This document shows positions 1 to 6,027 of a stretch of DNA of 6,866 nt, in pieces (the stretch's first letter is position 1; every line of letters begins with the position of its first letter). A program made the translations under genes and the position numbers. Under the pieces are notes generated by a model, which saw nothing but the letters and a program-made list of their open reading frames with translations, made no database searches and had not been told where the DNA came from. Origin of the DNA: Leptospira sp. (GTDB taxonomy: Bacteria > Spirochaetota > Leptospiria > Leptospirales > Leptospiraceae); assembly GCA_021413405.1 (NCBI GenBank), contig JAIOQL010000606.1, positions 1 through 6,866 of the forward strand. Direction: 5' to 3'.

Positions 1-7
1 ATTGAAT

Positions 8-48
8 CGAAAAAAACGAACATTAGGACAATGCTCTATTTTTTTTCG
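8..48 (-). terminator. Possible weak terminator after the SemiSWEET gene
   Basis: On the minus strand, just after the SemiSWEET stop codon, a small stem CATT/AATG with the loop GTCCT (plus-strand 21-33) is followed by TTCG and a run of seven T (plus-strand 10-16). A run of A lies upstream of the stem and can pair with the T run (9-bp inverted repeat, 8-16 against 40-48). The A-tract, hairpin, T-tract order fits factor-independent termination, but the core stem has only four pairs and is GC-poor, so the call is tentative. Confidence 0.35.
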
Positions 49-290
49 TTTAGTTTGTAAATTAGGATAATCGTAGAGAAAATCAGAGTGATCGAATTAG
101 AAAGGATGATTGGAAGTTCGTGTTTCATAATTCCAAATGTGAGCCAGAATGCAACTCCAAGTGTAAAAACAATGTACATGTTTCTTGATATGTCCCTCGT
201 TTCCCGGGTGAGAACAACCCTTAAAAGCTGAGGGATGAAAGCAATCGTTGTCATTATCGCGGCGGCATAACCAATTATTTCCGGATTCAT
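36..290 (-). CDS. SemiSWEET family sugar transporter
   Basis: An 84-residue inner-membrane protein with three hydrophobic segments (about residues 4-24, 38-56 and 60-79). This is one triple-helix bundle of the SWEET/PQ-loop fold; known family members work as homodimers that let small sugars equilibrate across the membrane. The PQ motif is seen as FIPQ at 18-21, with RDISRNMY at 32-39 in the loop between helices 1 and 2. Trp49 and Asn65 match, from memory, the sugar-pocket Trp48 and Asn64 of the Leptospira biflexa SemiSWEET, to which the whole sequence looks close; glucose is therefore a likely substrate by inference. The ATG at 288-290 overlaps the queF stop as ATGA, and a purine-rich ribosome site (AGGGAAGAGAG) precedes it inside queF, so translation is probably coupled to queF. 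Length is normal for the family. Confidence 0.93.
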   Translation of the reverse strand: MNPEIIGYAAAIMTTIAFIPQLLRVVLTRETRDISRNMYIVFTLGVAFWLTFGIMKHELPIILSNSITLIFSTIILIYKLNEKK

Positions 291-682
291 TTTCTCTCTT
301 CCCTTTCAACCGTCGTTTTAATTCCACCTCTTGGATTGAAATCTCCGCGGACTTTGAGATAAAATGGCTGGCAGGCCAATTGTAGATCCTCTGTTAATTT
401 ATTAATTATATTTTCATGAAATATCCCAATGTTTCTGAAAAATAATATATATTCCTTAAGTGATTTCAGTTCAATGCAATCCTTGTCAGGTTTATAAGTT
501 ATCTCTATTGTTCCGAAATCCGGTAGACCGGTTTTCGGACAGATTGCTGTGAATTCCGGGATCTTAAAATCAATTGTATAATCTCTGCCAGAATAAACAT
601 TTGTAAAAGTTTCTATGGTGGGAGTTTTAAAATCAGGAATATGATTTTGTTTTCCTTCGTAGGAAGAAATATTATCTGTCAT
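287..682 (-). CDS. queF: NADPH-dependent 7-cyano-7-deazaguanine reductase QueF (short, type I)
   Basis: A 131-residue cytoplasmic enzyme that reduces the nitrile of preQ0 to the amine preQ1 with two NADPH, a late step in making queuosine for tRNA wobble positions. It has the tunnelling-fold signature of the unimodular YkvM-like group: FTAICPKTG with the nucleophilic Cys48, Asp55 in GLPDFG as likely proton donor, the QueF motif ELKSLKEY at 71-78 (NADPH binding), FRNIGIFHE with His89 and Glu90 that grip the deazaguanine, and NPRGG near the end (116-120). It is shorter than the ~165-residue Bacillus subtilis enzyme, lacking part of both ends, but keeps all catalytic residues. The ATG at 680-682 has a GGA 7 to 9 bases upstream. 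It is the first gene of a two-gene unit with the SemiSWEET gene and is divergent from guaA. Confidence 0.95.
   Translation of the reverse strand: MTDNISSYEGKQNHIPDFKTPTIETFTNVYSGRDYTIDFKIPEFTAICPKTGLPDFGTIEITYKPDKDCIELKSLKEYILFFRNIGIFHENIINKLTEDLQLACQPFYLKVRGDFNPRGGIKTTVEREERK
647..675 (+). promoter_or_regulatory. Candidate sigma-70 promoter for guaA inside the 5' end of queF
   Basis: TTGTTT at 647-652 (matches the TTG of a -35 box) and TATTAT at 670-675 (five of six to TATAAT) are separated by exactly 17 bp. Transcription would start near 682, giving guaA a leader of roughly 35 bases. The elements lie in the antisense of queF codons, which is needed because only 34 bp separate the two start codons. 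It was found by eye, with no expression support. Confidence 0.4.
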
Positions 683-701
683 TTATGTATCCGTTAAGAA
701 C

Positions 702-705
702 AGGA
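702..705 (+). promoter_or_regulatory. Ribosome binding site that bears on the guaA start
   Basis: AGGA lies 11 bases before the GTG at 717 and 17 bases before the ATG at 723. The shorter distance favours the GTG as the initiation codon, although 11 is on the long side. No other purine-rich site is seen close to the ATG. Confidence 0.4.
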
Positions 706-716
706 TTTAGACCGGT

Positions 717-2534
717 GTGCCTATGAAAAGTGATAAAAAAATCGGGGTCGTAGATTTCGGAGGGCAATATGCCCATTTAATCGCATCACGAATCAGGCGG
801 CTTGGAGCATATTCCGAAATTATTTCCAATGAAGAAAACCTGGAAAAGTATTCCGGCTATTCCGGCCTCATTTTATCCGGTGGACCCGGAAGCGTTTACG
901 AAAAAGATGCACCACTTCTTGATCCGGGGGTTTTGACCGGCAAAAGGCCGGTCCTTGGGATATGCTACGGACACCAGCTACTAATGAAATTACTCGGTGG
1001 TGAAGTAGAGCCCTCGAATTCAAAGGAATATGGTCCGGCAGTTCTTGAGATGTATGACTTAATGACTGAAATTGGAAAAGGTCTTGGTAAAAACAGTAAA
1101 GTCTGGATGAGCCATGGAGATGAAGTTGTCAGGCTCCCGGCAGGTTTCGTGGAAATTGGAAGAAGCAAGAATTGTAATTATGCATTCGTTCAGGATGCTA
1201 CGCGAAATTATTTCGGTATCCAGTTTCATCCTGAAGTGACACATACGGAACAGGGAAACAGGTTACTTGCAAACTTTATTGATATCTGCGGAATTTCCGG
1301 TACCTGGAATATGGATAAGTTTCTCGATTTGAAAATACGTGAAATCCAGGATCAGATTCCTCAAGGTAAGAAAGTTTTTATGCTCATCTCCGGTGGAGTC
1401 GATTCTACCGTTTCTTATCTTTTGCTTGCGAGGGCACTTGGCCACGAAAGGGTCAGGGGCCTTCTTGTTGATACAGGTTTCATGCGTAAAAACGAAGTGG
1501 CCGGGCTAAAAACGAGGTTAGAGGTTCTGGGAGTGGATCTTCATACGTTAGACGAATCAGACCGGTTCTATAAAGCACTGGACGGTAAGAGAGATCCGGA
1601 AGAGAAACGGAAAATCATTGGAAATCTTTTTATTGAGTGCCAGGAAGATGCTCTGAAAAATCTCAAACTTGATCCGGATGATTGGATTCTTGGACAGGGA
1701 ACAATCTATCCGGATACTATCGAAAGTGGGGGAACTAAGCACGCCCAACGGATTAAAACCCATCACAACCGGGTAGAAATTATTAACCGCCTGATAGAAG
1801 AAGGCAAAGTCATCGAGCCGATAAAGGATCTTTATAAGGACGAAGTGAGAGAACTTGGAAATTTACTTGGATTGGATAAATCCTGGACGATGAGGCATCC
1901 TTTCCCGGGACCAGGCCTTGCTGTGCGGATGATTGCGGGAGATCCTGATTATCATACTGGCGATATAGATACAAGGAAGTTAGACGACATCACAAAGAAC
2001 AGCCATGGAATGAAATACAAAATTCTTCCGGTCAGGTCAGTAGGGGTTCAGGGGGATATAAGAACATATGCATCTTGTATTACTCTCAATGATTTCTCAT
2101 CCGACTGGAACAGATACGATGAGATTTCAACGGAGATTACAAATTTTATCCCTGGCATTAATCGTGTGCTATTCATTCCAGGGGATCAGGATTTGTCAGG
2201 AACGTTTGCGGCTTCTCCAATAAATTTTGATAAATCTCATTCGGATATCCTGAGAGAGGCCGATTCCATAGTGACAGATTTTTTGATCGATAAAAGCCTT
2301 ATCGAAAAAATCTGGCAAATGCCCGTTGTTCTCATTCCTGTCGGAAAGAAACGGGGGGAATTCAGCATTGTTTTGAGGCCGGTAGAATCGACGGAAGCCA
2401 TGACAGCGAATTTTTTTCGTATGGAAAAATCTGTTTTGCTTGAGCTTGTAGGCAAGATATTGCCACTCGAAAAAATTTCGTATGTTTTTTATGACATCAC
2501 TCATAAACCTCCGGGAACAATTGAATGGGAATAA
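717..2534 (+). CDS. guaA: GMP synthase (glutamine-hydrolysing), single chain, long form
   Basis: Converts XMP, ATP and glutamine to GMP, the last step of guanine nucleotide synthesis, in the cytoplasm. Numbered from the GTG start, the class I glutamine amidotransferase domain spans about 8-192 with Cys83 in GICYGHQ and His171/Glu173 in FHPEV. The ATP pyrophosphatase domain follows, with its P-loop SGGVDST at 225-231, IKTHHN at 346-351 and HPFPGPGLAVR at 394-404. The C-terminal dimerisation part ends in the family signature KPPGTIEWE. At 605 residues it is about 80 longer than the E. coli enzyme (525): the C-terminal region carries two related subdomains (about 412-490 and 505-605), as in human GMPS. 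The ATG two codons downstream (723) is an alternative start. The alpha/beta hydrolase gene follows after one base. Confidence 0.97.
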   Translation: MPMKSDKKIGVVDFGGQYAHLIASRIRRLGAYSEIISNEENLEKYSGYSGLILSGGPGSVYEKDAPLLDPGVLTGKRPVLGICYGHQLLMKLLGGEVEPSNSKEYGPAVLEMYDLMTEIGKGLGKNSKVWMSHGDEVVRLPAGFVEIGRSKNCNYAFVQDATRNYFGIQFHPEVTHTEQGNRLLANFIDICGISGTWNMDKFLDLKIREIQDQIPQGKKVFMLISGGVDSTVSYLLLARALGHERVRGLLVDTGFMRKNEVAGLKTRLEVLGVDLHTLDESDRFYKALDGKRDPEEKRKIIGNLFIECQEDALKNLKLDPDDWILGQGTIYPDTIESGGTKHAQRIKTHHNRVEIINRLIEEGKVIEPIKDLYKDEVRELGNLLGLDKSWTMRHPFPGPGLAVRMIAGDPDYHTGDIDTRKLDDITKNSHGMKYKILPVRSVGVQGDIRTYASCITLNDFSSDWNRYDEISTEITNFIPGINRVLFIPGDQDLSGTFAASPINFDKSHSDILREADSIVTDFLIDKSLIEKIWQMPVVLIPVGKKRGEFSIVLRPVESTEAMTANFFRMEKSVLLELVGKILPLEKISYVFYDITHKPPGTIEWE

Positions 2535-2535
2535 T

Positions 2536-3411
2536 ATGAAAACAACTATTGAAAAATTTGATTCATCCGGCCATGGGATCGCAGTAAGAAAGATCGATAA
2601 CGGAAAAGAAAAGGATTTGTTGCTTTTGCATGGATTCGGGGACTCGAAAGAAACTTTCATATTCATTGAAGAATTTCTCTGTAAACATTTCAATATTGTT
2701 GGTTTTGATTTCCGGGGACACGGGGATTCAGAATGGAAAAAAGACGGCTTATACAATTATGCCGAAAATCTGATAGACATGCATAATGTTGCAGGTAAAT
2801 ATCTAGGCGAAAAATTTTCGATCCTGGGACACTCTCTCGGAGGCGGACTCGCGGCCAGATATGCAGGCCTTTTTCCTGAAAAACTGGATATGCTGTTTTG
2901 CATCGAAGGATTCAGCGGAATCATTCCCGTTGCAAGAGAAAGGGAGAGGATGAGAGGCTGGCTTGATAAATCAAGGGAGAAATCAAACCGGGGTTCATCT
3001 GATTTGAAACAAAAAACTTTCCGTTCCATGGAAGAGGCTTCTTTGAGGCTTGGAATTTTATACAGCCAGTTGCCGAAAGAAAAAGTTGATATCCTTGCCG
3101 GAAACCTGGTCCGGGAAACGGAGAAGGGACAATTTGTCTGGAAAAACGATCCGGCGACAAAAAATGGAACAGCCATTCCATTCCCTCCGGAAATTTCAAG
3201 GGCTTTGTGGAAATCGATCGATTCCCCGGTCTTTATTGCATTTGGGAAAAATACTCATCTTAGGGCGAATAATCTGGAAGAGGTTCTCACCCATTTCAAA
3301 AATCTGGACTATCGTGAAATAGAAGGTGCCGGTCACAATATTCACCATGATCAGCCTGAATTACTGATCACTGCGATGCAAGAGTGTCTCAGTAAAAACG
3401 GGTTTGCCTGA
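2536..3411 (+). CDS. Alpha/beta hydrolase of unknown substrate
   Basis: A 291-residue alpha/beta-fold hydrolase with no clear signal peptide, probably cytoplasmic. Seen in order: oxyanion-hole HGFG (32-35), FDFRGHGDS (57-65) typical of the MhpC/epoxide hydrolase superfamily, the nucleophile elbow GHSLGG with Ser100, a helical cap at about 128-220 rich in Arg, Lys and Glu, and His267 in GAGHNIHH near the end. The usual acid after strand 7 is missing (FGKNTH at 236-241 where GxxD is expected); Glu124 after strand 6 may replace it. I chose the ATG at 2536 because it starts one base after the guaA stop with GGGA five bases upstream; an in-frame ATG at 2482 would add 18 residues that only overlap guaA. 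It is likely co-transcribed with guaA. Esterase, thioesterase or peptidase activity are all possible. Confidence 0.88.
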   Translation: MKTTIEKFDSSGHGIAVRKIDNGKEKDLLLLHGFGDSKETFIFIEEFLCKHFNIVGFDFRGHGDSEWKKDGLYNYAENLIDMHNVAGKYLGEKFSILGHSLGGGLAARYAGLFPEKLDMLFCIEGFSGIIPVARERERMRGWLDKSREKSNRGSSDLKQKTFRSMEEASLRLGILYSQLPKEKVDILAGNLVRETEKGQFVWKNDPATKNGTAIPFPPEISRALWKSIDSPVFIAFGKNTHLRANNLEEVLTHFKNLDYREIEGAGHNIHHDQPELLITAMQECLSKNGFA

Positions 3412-3417
3412 GTTTCT

Positions 3418-3437
3418 TTTGTCGGTGTTCCGACAAA
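3418..3437. terminator. Perfect 8-bp hairpin between convergent genes
   Basis: TTTGTCGG and CCGACAAA pair perfectly around the loop TGTT, six bases after the hydrolase stop and 22 bases beyond the stop of the convergent four-cysteine gene. The position suggests a terminator serving both directions, but neither strand shows a proper T-run after the stem (plus strand continues TCTC), so it may instead be a 3'-end processing or stabilising hairpin. Confidence 0.45.
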
Positions 3438-3459
3438 TCTCAATGGTTATGTCTCTAAA

Positions 3460-3726
3460 TTACATCTGCAAAGTCCTGAAACCTTCCGAATCGGTGTAAC
3501 ATCCGTGTTCCCGGTAGGGTCCGTCTGACTGAAAAAAAATTCTTTGGGCATATCGTTTATTTAATTTTAGACATTTTCGGCAGATATCGAATCTGACAGA
3601 CCATTCGCATTCTTCAGTGCGATAAACCGGATATACGCGCAATAATGGTTTCGAATCTTCCTCCAGAGCAGGTAAATTGATTGGAAGAAAAAATGAAGCT
3701 GCCGCTAAAATTAACCATATTATCAT
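3460..3726 (-). CDS. Small exported protein with four cysteines, unknown function
   Basis: An 88-residue protein I do not recognise. Residues 1-20 are hydrophobic (IIWLILAAASFFLP) and end in a plausible signal peptidase site after LPA, though the n-region has no positive charge. The mature part of about 68 residues has four cysteines: Cys40 (TEECEW), Cys49 and Cys52 (DICRKC) and Cys76 (HGCY), enough for two disulphides or a metal site. It has no lipobox, so it would be periplasmic or secreted rather than a lipoprotein. The upstream part of the plus-strand frame that overlaps it has poor composition, while this frame reads like protein. It converges on the hydrolase gene and is divergent from the repeat-protein gene. 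A GAG directly touches the ATG; no well-spaced ribosome site is seen, so the start is less sure. Confidence 0.62.
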   Translation of the reverse strand: MIIWLILAAASFFLPINLPALEEDSKPLLRVYPVYRTEECEWSVRFDICRKCLKLNKRYAQRIFFQSDGPYREHGCYTDSEGFRTLQM

Positions 3727-3839
3727 CTCTTTATTTATCGATGGAGTTCCCGTTTTTGCTTACAACAAACCAACATGAGCCTCTAAAATCAGGGTCAAAA
3801 TCAAAGTCAACTGAGCCGATAATATATACAATAGCCAGA
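3727..3839. promoter_or_regulatory. Divergent intergenic region with candidate promoter elements
   Basis: This 113-bp region separates the start codons of the four-cysteine gene and the repeat-protein gene and should hold both promoters. On the plus strand GATAAT (3818-3823) and TACAAT (3827-3832) are each five of six to the -10 consensus, but no good -35 box sits at the right distance. On the minus strand TTGACT followed after 17 bp by TTTAGA is a weak candidate. Three hexamers GTCAAA, ATCAAA and GTCAAC run in tandem at 3794-3811 and could be a regulator site. Confidence 0.4.
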
Positions 3840-5996
3840 ATGTATTTATATTTATTACTATTACTTCTATTATCAGCACCGATCATAACTGCTCCAGGAA
3901 AGAAGGCTGTTTTCGAATGGAAACCGGTTGCCGGTTCCAGTTCTTATTCTCTGGAAGTGAAAGACGGAAAAAATAAGACATTGATCGATACAAAATTACA
4001 GGACACGAAATTTGAACTCAATCTTCGCCCCGGAAATTATCAATTCCGTGTGAGTGCCATTAATAAATTCGGAAAATTGCTTATCCGTTCGCCGTGGCAC
4101 GAATTAATTTTATCTCTCCAGGACAGCCTGACCAGGAATACTCCGGAAAATCTTCTCGTTCTCGAAGAAGTCAAAATCGGCGTTTTAAAAAATGACATTC
4201 AACGGGTTTCAATAAGAGGCAAAAATTTTACTCCGAAAGTCAGCCTGACAGTGCGTTCAGCTTCCGGGAGTATTCCTGTCAGAAACGTCGTGTTTCAGAA
4301 TTCTTCTAATCTGCTTTTTAGTCTGGATTTAAAAAATGCAGCACCCGGAAATTATGATCTTATCCTGGAAGGACCTGATAAGAAGCAGCTCGTAAATCCT
4401 AACTTCTATTTAGTAGGATTTGATCTTGATAAAACCCGAAAATTACCTTCAATAATTGCAGCTGAGCCTGTAATCACAGAAATTTTCATGGGTGTTAAAC
4501 AAAAAGAACTGCAGGAAATTGTACTTACAGGAAATAATTTTACTGATGGAATTAAAATTTCAGTCAGATCGGGTCATTCGGAAATTCCCGTTAAAGATTT
4601 TATTTTTAGTGATAGCACCAGAATTCGTTTCACTCTGAATCTTTCCAATGTAAAACCGGACACCTACGACCTGAGCCTTGAGAATCCGGGGAAGAAGATT
4701 CTTGTTACAAGGAATTTTTATTATTTAGGCAGTGATATTACTAAAATCGAAAAGATAGAGGATATAGATTTACTGCCGCAGATCAACCAGGTTAAGTTCG
4801 GATTGAAAGAAGGTAAAAAACATCCCGTTCTGTTAGAGGGACGCAATTTTGTAAGTGTAACGAAAATTCTGCTCAAATCAGATTTTGCTGTCATTCCGGT
4901 TACCGGATTTAAAACTGAAAAGAATGCGTTTATCCGTTTTAACCTGGATCTTTCTCTATTAAAACCCGGAAACTATGATCTCATACTGGAGACGCAGGAC
5001 AAGGCAAACGTTACAACGAATAATTTTTATATCCTCGGATTTGATCCCGAGTTGGCCAAAGATTATCCCAATGTTAACATTGAAAATGGAATTTCAGTGA
5101 GTGAAATCAATTTTGGAGTCAGGGACATAGACCGGCAACCGGTGAAAATTATCGGTAAAAATTTTTCTAAAAAAATGAAGATAACTGTTAAATCTGGAGG
5201 GCGTCGGATCCCGGTCATCGCTCTAAATGTTCCAGATGCTAATCACCTGGAATTTATTCTGGATCTATCTGGAGCAAAGCCTGATGTATACGATCTTATT
5301 CTGGAAAATCCGGATCGCAAATCATTCACTTCGGCAAATTTTTATATGCTCGGCGAGGACGTAGATGCTCTTGATACGTTAGCCGCCTCTGCGATTGAAG
5401 CCGAAATTGAAGATGTCATTTTTGGTGGAAGAAATGGAAAAACGCAACCGGTTGAGATATCAGGAAAAAAATTCAGTAATAAAATGAAGATAGCATTGCG
5501 TTCCAGTTTTGGATCAATCCCGCTGCGGAATATGGCTGTTGTAAACAGCGAAAAAATAAGATTTTCAATGGATCTTTCTGGAGCTGAGCCGGACATGTAT
5601 GATCTTTATATTGAATGTCCGGGTTATAAGACATTGCGAAAGGAAAATTTTTACATGGTTGGACTCGATCTGGATAATGTGCAGAAACTTCCGGAAGATA
5701 CAGGACCTGCACCGGAATTTGCACAGGCAAATTTCGGGTTGAAGGAAAAGGGAAGACAAAGAGTGACGATCCAGGGAAATCATTTCGCAAATAAAATGAA
5801 ATTATATGTAAATTCCGCATTTTCCAGGATTCCGGTTAGCGATATTTCAATACGCGATGGTTCGGTGGCTTCTTTCACTTTAAATCTTTCCGGAGCCAAA
5901 ATTGATGCCTACGACCTGATTATGGAAAACCCAGGCAAAAAAAAGGCGATCTCAAAGAATTTTTATTTTATAGGGTCTGAAGTTGATTCCAATTAG
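3840..5996 (+). CDS. Exported protein with an FN3-like domain and six ~104-residue beta-rich repeats
   Basis: A 718-residue protein of unknown function. Residues 1-18 form a hydrophobic export signal (MYLYLL and further Leu, then SAPIITA). Residues about 21-92 resemble a fibronectin type III domain (FEWKPVAGSSSYSLEV, then PGNYQFRVSAIN). From 107 to the end come six tandem copies of a beta-sandwich-like unit that recalls IPT/TIG domains but is not a clear match. No cysteine pairs, lipobox, anchor, enzyme motif or C-terminal beta-barrel is visible, so a periplasmic or surface scaffold or adhesin is the best guess. The reading frame is open further upstream (TTG 3681, ATG 3741), but that stretch overlaps or faces the divergent gene and reads poorly; the ATG at 3840 puts the signal at the N-terminus. 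There is no clear ribosome binding site. The DUF5683 gene follows after 31 bp and is probably in the same operon. Confidence 0.85.
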   Translation: MYLYLLLLLLLSAPIITAPGKKAVFEWKPVAGSSSYSLEVKDGKNKTLIDTKLQDTKFELNLRPGNYQFRVSAINKFGKLLIRSPWHELILSLQDSLTRNTPENLLVLEEVKIGVLKNDIQRVSIRGKNFTPKVSLTVRSASGSIPVRNVVFQNSSNLLFSLDLKNAAPGNYDLILEGPDKKQLVNPNFYLVGFDLDKTRKLPSIIAAEPVITEIFMGVKQKELQEIVLTGNNFTDGIKISVRSGHSEIPVKDFIFSDSTRIRFTLNLSNVKPDTYDLSLENPGKKILVTRNFYYLGSDITKIEKIEDIDLLPQINQVKFGLKEGKKHPVLLEGRNFVSVTKILLKSDFAVIPVTGFKTEKNAFIRFNLDLSLLKPGNYDLILETQDKANVTTNNFYILGFDPELAKDYPNVNIENGISVSEINFGVRDIDRQPVKIIGKNFSKKMKITVKSGGRRIPVIALNVPDANHLEFILDLSGAKPDVYDLILENPDRKSFTSANFYMLGEDVDALDTLAASAIEAEIEDVIFGGRNGKTQPVEISGKKFSNKMKIALRSSFGSIPLRNMAVVNSEKIRFSMDLSGAEPDMYDLYIECPGYKTLRKENFYMVGLDLDNVQKLPEDTGPAPEFAQANFGLKEKGRQRVTIQGNHFANKMKLYVNSAFSRIPVSDISIRDGSVASFTLNLSGAKIDAYDLIMENPGKKKAISKNFYFIGSEVDSN
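4158..5993 (+). repeat. Six tandem protein-level repeats within the exported protein
   Basis: Unit boundaries are about 4158-4460, 4461-4769, 4770-5087, 5088-5399, 5400-5702 and 5703-5993. Each unit runs: a short strand ending F/M-G, then hxGxNF, a Ser followed about five residues later by IPV, a hydrophobic strand, LxLSxxKPGxYDLxLENP, and NFYxxGxD. The Phe of the NF motif falls at residues 130, 234, 337, 442, 545 and 649, and the NFY motif starts at 188, 292, 395, 500, 603 and 707. Both give spacings of 104, 103, 105, 103 and 104. The units are diverged in DNA sequence, so the duplication is old and selected at protein level. Confidence 0.95.
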
Positions 5997-6009
5997 CATA
6001 TATGAATCA

Positions 6010-6027
6010 GAGGGCAAAGGCAGGAGA
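6010..6027 (+). promoter_or_regulatory. Ribosome binding site fixing the start of the DUF5683 gene
   Basis: A purine-rich stretch with AGGG, AAGG and AGGAGA precedes the ATG at 6028. AAGG (6017-6020) sits seven bases from the ATG, which supports this start over the TTG at 5983 that overlaps the previous gene. Confidence 0.55.

Noticed and set aside
97..327. A 76-residue minus-strand frame overlapping the SemiSWEET gene
   Set aside because: It is a shifted reading of the SemiSWEET gene; the translation is rich in Cys, His and Lys with no family features.
683..716. Search for a queF promoter and for a guanine or preQ1 riboswitch near queF and guaA
   Set aside because: The 34-bp gap is too short for a riboswitch and no convincing minus-strand -35/-10 pair was seen within it or in the first 60 bases of guaA.
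2196..2756. A 186-residue open frame on the minus strand across the end of guaA and the start of the hydrolase gene
   Set aside because: It lies antisense to two well-supported genes, spans their junction, and its translation is low-complexity and Ser/Phe/Pro-rich with no motif, as expected for a shadow frame.
2757..3176. A 139-residue open frame on the minus strand inside the hydrolase gene
   Set aside because: It is antisense to catalytic-core codons of the hydrolase and shows no recognisable motif.
3681..3839. N-terminal extension of the repeat protein (TTG 3681 or ATG 3741)
   Set aside because: It would bury the export signal behind 33-53 polar residues and partly overlap the divergent four-cysteine gene. 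No ribosome site supports it.
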